DNA of 64,000 nucleotides, taken from Ascaphus truei (lineage: Eukaryota; Chordata; Amphibia; Anura; Ascaphidae). Below, in pieces: positions 1 to 12,046 of this stretch (position 1 is its first letter; each line of letters opens with the position of its first letter). The position numbers and the translations under genes were made by a program. Under the pieces are notes generated by a model that ran no database searches, was not told the origin of the DNA, and saw only the letters and a program-made list of their open reading frames with translations. The stretch lies in assembly GCA_036426205.1 (NCBI GenBank), contig CM071573.1, forward strand, positions 45,041,664 to 45,105,663, written 5' to 3'.

Positions 1-401
1 CTCTGATATGGCTCAGGGCCTAACTGGGGCCTAGGGGGCAACATCTATGCCTAGCCCAGGGAGCTACTGCTCCCTGGACACTACCTGTCTTCTCAGTGCC
101 TCCATCAGAATTGACATGTGTGCTCCCCGCACGCGGAGGATATCCTATTCCCCCAACTGCTCGCATCCCATTGGCTGGGAGAGTTCCATGGTGCAGTCCC
201 TCCCTCTAGGGATTCTAGGACTTGTAGTCCCGCGGCTGCATATGTGGAGCAATCCTAAAATGGCCACTGCACTCCTTACTGCGCACCTCGCCGCTATACA
301 CATGCGCGATTCACAAAATGGCCACCTCCCGATGGCATGGACCTCCGGGTGATAGCCGTGCAGATCCCCACACCGGAGGCAGGGTAGGGGACTCGGCTAC
401 A
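1..401 (-). mobile_element. Partial solo LTR, family 1 (3480-4568 family)
   Basis: The stretch ends in GGCTACA followed by CATA, exactly like the right end of the LTR at 3480-4568, and shares the run GCTCAGGGCCTAACTGGG with it. The other end lies outside the window. The minus-strand call follows the orientation inferred for the family. The short open frame at 47-352 has no recognisable product and is treated as accidental. Confidence 0.6.
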
Positions 402-1790
402 CATAGGTAAAATATAATGTATTGAAGATGATTCAACAAACTCAATACAGCATATTGTGTAGTGAATTAATGGTGAGTATCTTTATGCACATACTTACAT
501 CGTTCTAACACATTAATGAATTGATGGCAGATATCTTTATGTACATACTTACATAGTTCTAACATATTAATGAATTGATGCCGAGTATCTTTATGCACAT
601 ACTTACTGTACATAGTTCTAACACGTTTTCAGTGATATTGAGGTTGGAAAAAAAAGACATTTATGTTCATTGGACCATTGAACATTTTGTATAATGCTTT
701 TCTGTTTGAGGTACTTATATTTATATTCCTGTTCTTCCTTCTTCGAGAAAATAGAACATAAAAGCATTTAAAGTCTGCATAGCATTGTTATGTAAGAAAT
801 CTTGTTTTTGTGTGTTATCTGGCCACACTACTCTAACTCAAAAGCAAGAATAAGATATGGGCTTCTTAACTTTTCAGGATTGAGTTAAAAGCAAGAAATA
901 GGGTTAGTATAGAAGCAGATATTGGGAGTGCACTAATAATATTATTAATATCTGTTCGATTTGAAGATGTGTTAAACTGTTACAATGTGAAGTTATACTC
1001 AGTCTTTCTTTCTATTGCAGCATGTCCGATGCATGAAAAAAGTCACAATAATTCACTGTTTGTTGCTTTAGTTCAATTCAGAAAGTGAGGATATAATTCA
1101 GCCTTTCAGCACTGAATGGGTTAAAAAAAAGCCCCCGTATTTCATAATAGCTGAACTCAGAATTGGCTGTTTAAAAGCCACAGGGGCCAGCACACAGGCA
1201 AATGAGGGCATTTAAAATTCTGTCAAATCCCTCTCAAACCAGCTGCAGGATTCTATTAAGTTAGTAGTCATCACGAAAATACATAAAAGCTCAAGTGGGG
1301 AGTCGTACACAAGCCAAAAGAAGCTTTGTATTCTCAACAATGCCTTTACCAAGTAAAATGTGGAATATCATAAACAAAATCTTTTCAAACTATATGAAAA
1401 ACCATTGACATTTGTTAACAAAAAAACTTGTCAGGAATGAAAGCCTGTCAGGTGTTTTCACTGTCAGCCTTTTCTTAGCAGAGAATGACTCGTACCCACA
1501 TGTAAAGTTATGGAGAGAACTGGGTTAGCTGGGAAAAGAGGGCAGGTAATGTGAATACACTTATCCTAAAGTTAGAAAGATTTACTTCCCCTGCTACAGT
1601 ATGTACAATAAATACATAGAGGATTATTTCCCATGCACCTCTGAGTAACGTTTGTAGAATAAACCTGTTGCTCATGGGGAATTGGGCAGGGTACATGGGG
1701 TGCATGGGGGAATACAGACCTGCAATGCTTTTAAGGCCCCCATTCCTCAAGGCTCTGCTACTGTAAGTTCCTTAACGTAGTATTAACAAC
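402..1790. other. AT-rich stretch with no gene seen
   Basis: I see no coding frame, RNA gene or complete mobile element here. The left part holds a three-unit tandem repeat (464-625). The rest is unassigned AT-rich sequence. Confidence 0.5.
464..625. repeat. Three-unit tandem repeat, about 54 bp per unit
   Basis: Three consecutive copies of a unit begin GAATTAATGG or GAATTGATG and contain TATCTTTATG and CATACTTAC. They differ by a few substitutions and one short insertion in the third unit (CTGTA). Confidence 0.8.
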
Positions 1791-2686
1791 TGTCACGGGA
1801 GACCAGAACTTAACCCAGGGATCTGGGCACCGGACAGGACACAGCAGTTCAATAAAGACGGAGTCAGTAAGCAGAGCACTTAGAACACAATAAGAACAAT
1901 AGCCACTAAAAACAGAGCATATGGGAGGAGTCCAAGTTGGCTTGGTGCTGAGCTCCACATCAAAGGCTTACCCAGGACTTGCTTCCAGTGTCCCATAAGG
2001 CAGGGATAGTCCAGACCTCTCTGGTGCAATTTGCGGCAGAGCACTTTCAAACGTTCCGCTGAAAAGTCCTGCTCTCTGCTTCTCCGGCTCAGCTACAGTT
2101 CTGTAGCACAAAGCACTTTGAATTTCCCGCTGGCCTTGTTTTCGGGGTCTCCAGCAAAGCCTCGGAGCACACTGTTTAGATCACCTCCACGTTAGGATCC
2201 CAATGAGCTGTGGAGCACTGATCGATTCCCCTTATCTAACTTCCTCGCTGCCGTAGGAAAGCATGGTAGATGGACTGGCGACTAATAACAGAGCAAATAC
2301 TGTCATGGACCAATCAGGAGCCGAGGGCTCGTCTGCATTGGCCAATCAGGGTCGCGGGGGTGTTTAGAAAGTTAAAGGGCTTGTGTAAGGAAATACAAAC
2401 GGGCCAATGAGAGCAGCACCAGCCAGAGGGACTCCGCAACGGCTTCCTCCGGCTGGTAGGATGTCTCGTGCTGGGGACTCGACAGCGGCTTCCTTCGGCC
2501 GTTACAATTAACGCAATTACATTACACACAGGAATAAAGAGTACATTATTACATCAGATGCACAGGGCTACCAGACATGTAAGAACAAGGTAGCCCAGGG
2601 GTCTCATGGTCAGATGGGAAGGACAGCAGGGACCAGGGACCAGGCTTAACCTTTATTTTATGGGTGCTTGGGCTCTTGCTGTCACA
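1791..2686. mobile_element. LTR-like element, TGTCACGGG...GCTGTCACA
   Basis: An approximately 0.9-kb block starts TGTCACGGG and ends CTGTCACA, fitting LTR TG...CA ends. It carries CCAATCA boxes near 2310 and 2345 and AATAAA-type signals in both orientations (CAATAAAG near 1850; its complement near 2655), so the strand is undecided. The flanks (AACAAC and GTAACA) do not give a convincing TSD. The open frames inside it resemble no known protein. Confidence 0.45.
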
Positions 2687-2724
2687 GTAACATCCTGTTA
2701 AGCCTAACTGTGTGTCTTTTAAGG

Positions 2725-3024
2725 CAGCGGTGCAAACCCTGGGTGGCCGGAGACTTTTCTAGGGGTGGGGCGCGGTGAGCTCGAGCGCTGAGAGCGCGAG
2801 GCCTATTTTAACTTAATTACCAGGCTCTGGTCATGCGTCTCTGACAACGTGGCGTCAAATAATGCCCGTTGCCACTGAGACGTGACATCAAATTACGCTG
2901 CGGGTCACGTGACGTCACATGTCCCCGCAGGGTCATTTGATGCATCATTAGATGCGAGGGGTGGGGGGCGCGACTGAGGGTGCAGGTAGGGGGGGTGCAG
3001 GCGCGGGGAGTTTGCGCACCGTTG
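2725..3024. mobile_element. hAT-type MITE (300 bp)
   Basis: The ends are CAGCGGTGCAAACC and, on the other strand, CAACGGTGCGCAAAC, so they are inverted repeats starting CA(A/G)CGGTGC. The flanks are TTTTAAGG (2717-2724) and TTCTAAGG (3025-3032), an 8-bp TSD with one mismatch, as expected for hAT transposition. The interior is GC-rich and noncoding. It resembles the element at 58431-58756 in its ends. Confidence 0.85.
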
Positions 3025-3479
3025 TTCTAAGGCAAATGTCATAACGTTACATTTTCTCCTGTAAAGAGCATTGCATTAACTATAACAGGATGTTAGTGAT
3101 AGTGACATGCAAATGATATGCAAATAAGTCATTAAAATAACAACACCTATACACAAAAGTGTATTAACACAGGAACATAGTGTTACGTTAATTAGGTCAG
3201 ACTGTATCTACATTTGGCGTTAGTCACATCCAGACCCTGAAATACTGAAGGTCTTTTGCAACTGGGTGTCAGCTAACTAACATACTGTAGCGTTATTTGC
3301 AGCATTATCTCCCTCTCTCTTTCTCAACTTGACTTAAACACCTATTTAATGACCTGGATCGGAGAAACGGTAAGACGTACTTATTGTCACGTTATTGGGA
3401 GATAAAGTCATGTTATTGTATCATACCATTGCGTTAACACTATGCTGATGTGATGTAGAGTGGCTATTGTTTTTGCATA

Positions 3480-4568
3480 TGTAGCCCTGCTTCCTATCGG
3501 ACACAGGCCACTACCATATGCTGTATAACCTGTAGGCTCACAGGGCCTAAGCCTCTGCCACGGAGAGCCTGGGGTGCTCACAATACTTCCTCCACCTGCG
3601 ACAGCTTCCGCCCTAGGGGAAGTGGGTCTTCGCAGGAACTTATGTACATGAACACACACACAGCGATATACCTTAACCAATATACGTTTACTTGCAGCAA
3701 CCAACAGCTTAATTAACAGGTGTCCCTCCCTAGAGGAGACACTACTACCAGCGTCTGCTGAACGCTCACTCTCCCTTTCCCTTCACCGGGTGATCCCACC
3801 ATGTGTCCAGTTCCCGTGCGGAATACGTTCCCCCACCCCCAAGTGAGTCAGTGGATGTATAAGTGTGTGACTGCGCAGCCACCGTGTCCCGGAGTGAAAA
3901 TGGTACCGTTGGTGCACTTGACGTTTACCTGCCGGGCACTCCTGTACCCGGTTCTGCAACTATCTTCACAAAGGATCGGCGTGGGCGTAGATGACGTCAC
4001 CCGTGAGTGTCCGGGGCGATCCCACCCAGACACGCTGCGGCTTGGTGGCGGGGCCTGGTCCCAGGCCTCCCGCTTATGTAGAACTGTCCCGATAGCGATC
4101 GTATCACAGAAGGGGATCCGGAACCTGACTATGGCCAGTCCCTAGCTCCGCTGCACTCTACTGGGGCTCAGGGCCTAACTGGGTCTGGGGCCTGCGGCCT
4201 AGGTAGGGGCGGCCTGCCTCCCTACACCGGAGCTCCTTCCTCCGTCAGCTAGCTCTGACCCTCGTGTGCCCATCACTTCCTTTTCCTCCCTATTCCTGTA
4301 CCTGATTGGTTCGGCCGTGTCGCGGGGGACCGCGGGGGCTGCTGGGACCCGTAGTCCCCTAACTCCCCTCCTCCCTGAGCTCTCCTCCTTCGCGGGCTTT
4401 GTAACCTGCCCTGCGCATGCGCAACCTCCTGCCGGACTAGGTATGCGCCGGTGCCACCCTAAACATGGCGGCTCCCTAACGCGGAACCTCCGTTATTGGA
4501 GCGTTCCCTGGGTGCGACATATCCCACCCCACACAACAATTGGGGAAGAAAATGGGGTCCCGGCTACA
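3480..4568 (-). mobile_element. Solo LTR, family 1, 1089 bp
   Basis: The block begins TGTAGCC and ends GGCTACA, flanked by CATA on both sides (3476-3479 and 4569-4572), a 4-bp TSD. Its complement contains GCAGGTGGAGGA about 110 bp from its 3' end, a motif also found in the LTR region of the gypsy element at 20.6 kb; on that basis I assign it to gypsy on the minus strand. No internal region or second LTR follows, so it is a solo LTR. The open frames at 3801-4145 and 4266-4613 are incidental. Confidence 0.75.
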
Positions 4569-4668
4569 CATATAATTAGCTTTGAGGGCATGCGTAAACT
4601 TCACAGGGAATAGATAATGTGACGTTATGAGACCTCATTTAATGGAGGTTTGTGGAATTAGTCATTAA

Positions 4669-4850
4669 CCGGTCAGGTTTTCAGGATATCCCTGCTTCAG
4701 CACAGTTGGCTCAATCAGTCCCTGTTTCAGCACAGGTGGCTCAGTCTTTGACTCAGCCACTGTTTGAGCCACCTGTGCTGAAGCAGGGATATCCTGAAAA
4801 CCTGACCTGTTGGTGGCTCTTGAGGACTGGAGTTGGCCACCGTGCCTTAA
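4669..4850. mobile_element. Palindromic hAT-type MITE, copy 1
   Basis: Two arms, each containing CAGGATATCCCTGCTTCAGC or its complement, fold on each other around 4740-4755. The same family lies at 19431, 35525, 44322 and 55377, with a partial copy at 19066. The outer left terminus is degraded, and no TSD was recognised for this copy. Confidence 0.75.
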
Positions 4851-4852
4851 AG

Positions 4853-5667
4853 TATCCAGCAGACAGTTATTTAGAATGTGGCTGCACGAATAGAGATATA
4901 TACTATACTACTACATATAATAGTACTTTATTCAATTTATTAAGAGCTACAGATTACATTTCTTGTTACACGCACTTCCAATTGCAGCTGCCATGTTTCT
5001 CCCACAACCTTCGCTGAAAGATGCATTCGTAAACCTGTCAGAAAGAAATCCACCCTTGGCAGTTTTAGAAGATTCCTGGTGCTGTTTTGCATCAGTTTTG
5101 CATTTGCTTTTGAAGCCAAAAAACTTTGATAAATAATAATAATTATTTACATTCTTCTGAGATTTGGGGGGCGTTTACTTCTTGTGATCGGTTGGTGATG
5201 ATATATCTGGATCTCTGCTATTAATACATATCATAAAAGCCAGAGCATAGTTAAGGGTTCATGACTATTAGCCAAATCTTACATATCCTGCTGCACACAC
5301 TTATAGAACGTTGAACATCATGTTTGTTTGTTTGTTTTCTAGATATCTTATAGGAACCTTCTCCTGAAATAATCAAGTCACAGATGCTGCATGTTTAACA
5401 CCCCAGGCCAACAGAAGAGGGGACAGATCAAAAGGTGTCCTGATGTCTGTATGGTGGGGGTGGGGTACATGGTGCTCAGTGAATCTTGTTAACTTCTTCC
5501 TCATGGGTTGGTGCCTGTGGAAGCCGGAGCCCGTGCAGGCAGGCCCGGTGAGCATTCGGAAGAAGAAGGAAACTAGGAACTTTTATGTCGTTTATTAATA
5601 CAGTCCTCATGCGTCAACAAACAGGAATGGGTTTCAGATAAGGGTGGCTTCTTGTTGCAGAGAAGAT
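4853..5667. other. Unassigned stretch
   Basis: No gene or complete element is recognised. It contains a short TGTT run near 5320 and ordinary AT-rich sequence. Confidence 0.4.
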
Positions 5668-5672
5668 GTATA

Positions 5673-5824
5673 TGTCAGGAATCCGCTCCGCGGGTTACTG
5701 GTTACCTTACCTTGCAGACCGGTGCAGTTCTGGAACAGCTCTCCTGATGTTTGCTGCAGCCTGGATTCACTCACCATAGCTATACACACTCCCTCTGGTA
5801 TCTACTGCAGCTGTGCAGCCTATT
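5673..5824 (+). mobile_element. LTR prefix (first 152 bp), plus strand
   Basis: It starts TGTCAGGAATCCGCTCC and matches the start of the LTR at 11079 up to GCAGCCTATT, then switches abruptly to reverse-oriented LTR sequence. This is the left inversion junction. Confidence 0.8.
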
Positions 5825-6765
5825 GAGATTGTAAAAGCACCGGATACCTTAAACCTCGCAGGTGATCCGGATTTGCGCAGTTCATTAGTCGTACGTAGCA
5901 GGGTCTGGATTGGAGAAGACAGCATCGTCCTGTACAAAGCACAGGGTCAGGATAGCGAGAGTCAGATAAACATTGTCCAAGCAGGAGGGTTGGCAACGGG
6001 GTCAGGAGAGAACCCGCTTCAGCTTAATGAGCACGGGGGGGGTCTCTGCGCATGCGTCGACCATGGCCATTGGTAGTGGTCTCAGGAGGTGGAAGAACAG
6101 ACCAGATTTACACACGCCTAGTGCACGGTTTTTAAACCAGTGTTAGAGCAGCAGAGATAGAGCTTAGGCGGGCTAGGGAATCCTCCTGAGCAGCGAGGAG
6201 GAACAGGACACGGCCTCTTAGATTAGGGAAAGAGAGTAGGCCCAGGAACAGGAGATGTAGATACACAGGGAGCGCTCCGCTTCAGTGTAGGAATCCAGGA
6301 GATCTGAAGGACGCAGGGGTGAAAACCTCCGCTTCAGTGCAGGATCCAGGAGGCATGAAGAACGCAAGGGAAAGCTCCGCTTTCAGCACAAGGGGAACAG
6401 GAAGCTGAAGGACGAAGGGAAACCTCCGCTTAAGCACAGGAGTACAAGCAAGAGCTTGTGGCAGGAACAGTTGGTGATCATCCGGTAAGGACTATGCTCG
6501 GCAAGGAGCATTATGGGAAGGCAATACTTAAAGGCCAGCAGGCCAATCCCCAGCGGGCGCGGGGTGTGAAGGTTATTGCTCCAATGAATGATGCAAGTTA
6601 GGTTTGCATAATAGGTGCACAGCTGCAGTAGATACCAGAGGGAGTGTGTATAGCTTTGGTGAGTGAACCAGGCTGCCAGAACATCAGGGGAGAGCTTGTT
6701 CCAGAAAACTGCACCGTCTGCAATCCGGTAAGGTAACAGTAACCACGCGGGCGGATTCCCTGACA
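5825..6765 (-). mobile_element. LTR, minus strand, lacking its 3' end
   Basis: On the minus strand it starts at 6765 with TGTCAGGGAATCC and runs to GGTGCTTTTACAA, where matching copies continue for another 60-70 bp to CGTGACA. The last part is missing at the junction. It contains the CTGAAGCGGAG-type tandem units (about 6270-6450). Confidence 0.8.
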
Positions 6766-9700
6766 CGTGTATCCCCCTTCACGTTGATGAGATTCCTCCG
6801 GGAACATGACACACTCCATAGAGTTGGAGGAACTTGGAAATTGTTGTGAAAACCGTCTAGGATTGGGTTAGTCGTCGTGGTTCCAGGGACTCGTGGTTAA
6901 CTGTTAGTGTACTTCCCCACCCCTTGGTAGAGAACTGCGGCACCAGACAGGGTTATCCATGGGTCTGGGGTACATTGAGAGTATGTTCCTAAAATTCCTT
7001 AGGTGGAAAGGACATCCGTAAACGAGCAGTTCTTTGGTGATACAGTTCTAGGATATGAGATAGATGGAAGAAGAAACATTCCTTGGTACATCTCGCCTCG
7101 CAAAATGTCTTGGAAATCCAGGGCTGTGAAGATCAGAGGGCTCCAGAGCAGAAACGGAAGAAGGACCCCCACTGAAAGCCCAGTCTTAAGATAAAGGAAT
7201 CGGAATCTAGGTATCAGCGGCCAGCTAGTTGAATCGATAATATACAGGAGGACTTGTGTAACGAGAAAAGTCTTGGAGCTGACACTGTATGTTGGAATTT
7301 GCGAGGAATTTTTCCTCTAGAAGGCTCCCAGTAGTAGGTTAGTAAGGGTATAGGCTGGTTGGAGGAAGCTTCTCCCGGGGATTGGTATGGAAGGTGAAAG
7401 GCATGCAGTAACCCAGGGCATAGGGGACCGAAATCTGGGGTACGTACAGGGAGTATTTCCAACTGAGGGAGAAATACAGGGGCAACTGAAAAATCCGAGG
7501 CCCCAAACCATGGTTTCGGCGGGAGCAGATAAGCAACAACAGTAGAGTCCTGATCCATACTGGGAAATCTTCATGGAAGATAGTATTTGTCAGTGAATCA
7601 GGAATAGACCTTGGGATCTTCATATCAGGAGACTTGGGAAAAAGGCAGAGGCAAGGGTAGTGGCAGGAGGGAAAACTAACATCAGAAGCTAGAAATCTGT
7701 ACCTCAGTGACAGGGCCCGGCGAATCAACAGAGCAGAAATTGATTATAAACTCTTAAGACAGGACCTTGGAGTACAAGAGTTTTCTCTGAAACTGCAATG
7801 GCCCTAACCACAGTGTGCCTAACCTGACACAAACAGGAATAGGGTGTTTTCTAGTGCAAAATCTCTGATCCCAGGACTCCTAAAAGTAGTAAGGGTGTCT
7901 GCGGTTGTTGATGTAGAGAAAAAATCAGATTGTATTGATAAGTGACTTAGAAAACAATTACTGAGGTTCAAGATTTGCTGGGCAAATGTGAGAAAAAAAA
8001 ATACCCTTTAAGACAGGAGCTATATCCTCCTCACAGGAGGTAAGCCATGTTTGCTGGGGCATTTTTAGACACAGCACTGAGGGGACATGGGTGCTCAGCA
8101 AAGGCAGGACGGCGCTAAATATGCTAGATTTAACACCTAAGACTGTGTAATATATGCATGGTGACCTCGGACAGTACTAAGGGAGTGACTACAGATATGT
8201 GAACCCTGAAGGATTAGCTGGACAGAGAAAATCAGGGGGGCCCCCAGTCAGGCTAACCATTGTGGAGAAGAGATTCAGAACTGTAGAAAGGAAAATTCAT
8301 TACCCTCTAGAGTCTCAGGGCCAGTAAGACAGCAATTCAAGGGAGAGGGGAAACAGTGTGCAGGCTTCTTACTAGTATAAATGATAAAAGTGTCATTTTG
8401 AGGAAAGCACTGTTGTGTGTCAGCAAACCCTCCTGGGGAACACAACATGAACCCAGGAGACTAGGAGGACATATAGACTACTGTATGCGTTAATCCTAAA
8501 CTAGTGAAGAGAAGACCCAAGACAGTACCGGGGTTGTAAACCCTAACTGTACTGGTCTTGAAGTAGGTATTTGGTAAGGAATGATCGGGAAACCAAAAAA
8601 AGACTGCAGATTCACAATGTGGGAACTATGCACTGAAGCAGGAGCCACCGCTTCTTGGGCGACAGAACTGGTTTCGTGAAATACCGGGAGGGGAACTCTG
8701 TGGCTAAGCTTAGGGGAAACCCTGATCCTGAATCATTTTACAGGAACCAGAACTGTAGCTGAGTCGACCGGAGGTAGAAACTGCGGAAACTTGAGCTGAA
8801 GCAGGGGATTTATAGCAAAGAATTTCTAAGGAATCCTTAAGGTTAGGGGACTCCTTCAATGCAAACCTCTGCTGTCTGAACTTGTGGACTCATTCCTAGG
8901 CAAAAGCTAAAGGCATACATTGTGGAGCAGCAAGAAGTACAGGGGGTTGATTCAGACCATACCTGAGGTATAAAACATAAGCTAGATCTTCTCTTGAATT
9001 GGGGAGGACTAGGGACTCTCTTTCTGGTGCTAGGGGCGTGCCTTAGCTGGCAGAGAACAGGGAATAACAAAAGGAAACTCAGAGAACTCCCCACAGGGTG
9101 GTTAATACAGAAATGACCATGGGAACAGAATTAGGGATTCTTTCTCAGATGGGGAAAGCGCACAGGCCATGTTGGTTGGGGTGGTTAACAGTAGACATAT
9201 CATGGACATCAGGACACCCGGGCAAACAATCAGGGCTAGGGACCGTGTGGTAGTAACTACGTTGGAGAGCAATGCTAGTGGGACATTTTGTAATCTCCTG
9301 GAGTAGGAGGTATGCTCCCAGGTTTAGCAACAGGACTGGCAGCAGAGCGGGACCGCCAGGCGTCAGCGCAGCTGGCGGAGGGGGAATCCTGTTCTTTATG
9401 CAAATGTCCAAGTTATGGAAAGTATGCAGAGTATCTTTTGTACGTGAGCAACATGAGCGAGAGGATCCTTCTGGTACTACGTAAATGTCCAATGATTAAG
9501 GCCAGGGCATGGAGTGTATACAGGCGGTGGCCATGTTTCACAGGGATTCACATTATCCAGGACAAGGGGAATCAGGGAAGAGAATACTAGCGGCCAGAAG
9601 CTGTTTTAAGTACTGAGGCGATAAGCCTTCAAAAAGAGATCTTTACGGCATTTTTTTTTGCAAGGGGGTAACCTTCAAACAAACGGATTTCCCATTTGAT

Positions 9701-9810
9701 AGGTAGTATTTCGCATAGGTCTGGGACTGGTCTGCGGGCGGGACAGGAGTCAGACAGAAAACTTACCAACCTCACCACAGGACGGTCCGAGTTTGTGGGG
9801 CCGAGAATAC
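6766..9810 (-). mobile_element. Internal region of LTR element, minus strand (3.0 kb)
   Basis: This is the internal region between two minus-strand LTRs, matching 12047-14930 in reverse. Its 3' end next to the LTR has a purine-rich run on the minus strand (GAAGGGGGATAC), a likely polypurine tract. I see no reverse transcriptase, RNase H or integrase motifs. Short Pro-rich frames near 7214-7728 (minus) share segments with the plus copy but jump between frames. It reads as a large non-autonomous element (LARD-like); this is inference from the absence of enzyme motifs. Confidence 0.7.
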
Positions 9811-10678
9811 TGTCAGGTTTGCTCGCCACAAACTCGGGTCGGACCCGTGGCATGAGGTAGGGTGTGTAAAGCACCGACCTTAACCTCGCAGGCTGATCGG
9901 ATTTGGGAGTTCATAGTCGTACGTGCAGGGTCTGGATTGGGAGAAGACAGCATCGTCGTTGTACAAGCCAGGGTCAGTAGGAAGACGTCAGAAATAAAAT
10001 TGTCCAAGCAGGAGTTCGGCAACAGGGAGTCAGGAGAACCCGCTTCAGCTTATGAGCACGAGGGCGGGGGTCTCTGCGCGTGCGTCGACCAGGGCCATGG
10101 TACTGGTCTCAGGAGGTGGGAAGACAGACCAGATTTACCAACCGCCTAGCTGCACGGTTTATACCCCCAGTTGTACAGCGCAGAGTCTGAGCGGCTAGGG
10201 AATCCTCTGTAGCAAGGCAGAGAACCAGGACACGGCCTCTCTAGATTAGGAGAAGAGTAGGCACAGGAACCAGGAAGCTGTAGTACACAGGGAGAGCTCC
10301 GCTTCAGTGTATAGGAAATCCAGGAGACTGAAGGACAGCAGGGGTTGAAACCTCCGCTTCAGTGCAGGAATCAGAGGAGGCTGAAGAAGAGGGGTGAACC
10401 TCGCTTCAGTGCAGGAATCCAGGAGGGTGAAGGACGCAAGGGAAAGCTCCGCTTCAGCACAAGGGAAACAGGAGATGAAGGACGCAATTGGAAACCTTCG
10501 CTTCAGCACAGGAGTACAAGCAAGAGCTGTGGCAGAACAGGTTGGTGACATCCGGTAAGGACTATGCTCGGCAAGGAGCATTATGGGAAGGCAATACTTA
10601 AAAGGCCAGCAGGGCAATCCCCAGGGGGGTGTGAAGGTATTGCTCCAATGAATGAATGCAGTCTAGGTTGCATAATAG
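9811..10678 (-). mobile_element. LTR, minus strand, lacking its first about 150 bp
   Basis: It starts, in plus coordinates, with TGTCAGGTTTGCTCGCCAC (the complement of an LTR 3' end) and runs to GGTTGCATAATAG, where the LTR start should follow. The missing piece corresponds to the fragment at 5673-5824, which supports the inversion model. Confidence 0.8.
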
Positions 10679-11078
10679 ACGTAAGGAGGTGGGGGTGATC
10701 TGTGGCGTGGCGTGGAACAAGGACACATGAGTAATCTTCAACAGCCTGGATTTCCAAGACATTGTTGCAGGCGAGCATGTACCAAGGATGTTTCTTCTTC
10801 TCCATCTATCTCATATCCTAGAACTGTACTCACCAAAGAACTGCTCGTTTACGGATGTCCTTTCCACCTAAGGAATTTTGAACAACTCAATGTCCCCAAG
10901 ACCCATGGATAACCCTGTTCTGGCCGCAGTTCTCACCGGGGTGGGAGTACACTAAGGTTAACCACGAGTCCCTGGACCACGACTCTAACCCCAATCCTAG
11001 ACGGTTTCAGCAAATTCCCAGTCCGCTCCAACTCTATGATGTTCATGTTCCGCAGGTCTCACGTGAAGTGGGGGATAC
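10679..11078 (+). mobile_element. Junction and 3' fragment of internal region, plus strand
   Basis: About 55 bp of unmatched sequence (10679-10735) precedes a plus-strand copy of the last 340 bp of the internal region, matching 14590-14930 and ending GTGGGGGATAC just before the LTR. It is therefore a truncated internal region attached to the next LTR. Confidence 0.75.
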
Positions 11079-12046
11079 TGTCAGGAATCCGCTCCGCGGG
11101 TTACGGGTTACCTACCTTGCAGACCGGTGCAGTTCTGGAACAGCTCTCCTGATGTTTGCTGCAGCCTGGATTCACTCACCAAAGCTATACACACTCCCTC
11201 TGGTATCTACTGCAGCTGTGCAGCCTATTATGCAACCTAGACTTGCATTCATTCATTGGAGCAATACCTTCACACCCCCGCTGGGGATTGCCCTGCTGGC
11301 CTTTAAGTATTGCCTTCCCATAATGCTCCTTGCCGAGCATAGTCCTTACCGGATGTCACCAACTGTTCTGCCACAAGCTCTTGCTTGTACTCCTGTGCTG
11401 AAGCGGAGGTTTCCCTTGCGTCCTTCAGCTTCCTGTTCCCCTTGTGCTGAAGCGGAGCTTTCCCTTGCGTTCTTCAGCCTCCTGGATTCCTGCACTGAAG
11501 CGGAGGTTTCACCCCTGCGTCCTTCAGTCTCCTGGATTCCTACACTGAAGCGGAGCTCTCCCTGTGTATCTACAGCTTCCTGGTTCCTGGGGCCTACTCT
11601 TTCCCTAATCTAGAGAGGCCGTGTCCTGGTTCCTGCGCTGCTACAGAGGATTCCCTAGCCCGCTCAGGACTCTTGCGCTGTAGCACTGGTTTAACCGTGC
11701 AGCTAGGCGGTGTGTAAATCTGGTCTGTCTTCCACCTCCTGAGACCAGTACCATGGGCCATGGTCGACGCATGCGCAGAGACCCCCCCCGTGCTCATAAG
11801 CTGAAGCGGGGTTCTCCTGACTCCCTGTTGCCGAACTCCTGCTTGGACAATGTTTATTCTGACGTCTCCTATCCTGACCCTGGCTTGTACAACGACGATG
11901 CTGTCTTCTCCAATCCAGACCCTGCTACGTACGACTATGAACTGCGCAATCCGGATCAGCCTGCGAGGTTTAAGGTCGGTGCTTTTACAACCCTACCTCA
12001 GCCACGCGAGTCCGACCCGAGTTTGTGGCGGAGCACAACCGTGACA
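11079..12046 (+). mobile_element. Full LTR, plus strand (968 bp)
   Basis: It starts TGTCAGGAATCCGCTCC and ends AGCACAACCGTGACA. This is the best-preserved LTR of the complex. It contains an internal tandem repeat of about 50-bp units with CTGAAGCGGAG (see 11385-11610). Confidence 0.85.
11385..11610 (+). repeat. Tandem repeat inside the LTR (CTGAAGCGGAG units)
   Basis: Four consecutive units of roughly 50-55 bp begin with CTGAAGCGGAG and carry TGCGT(C/T)CTTCAG and CTCCTGGATTCCT. The same block is present in the other LTRs near 6270-6450 (-), 10290-10520 (-) and 15240-15420 (+), so it was part of the LTR before the copies separated. Confidence 0.8.
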
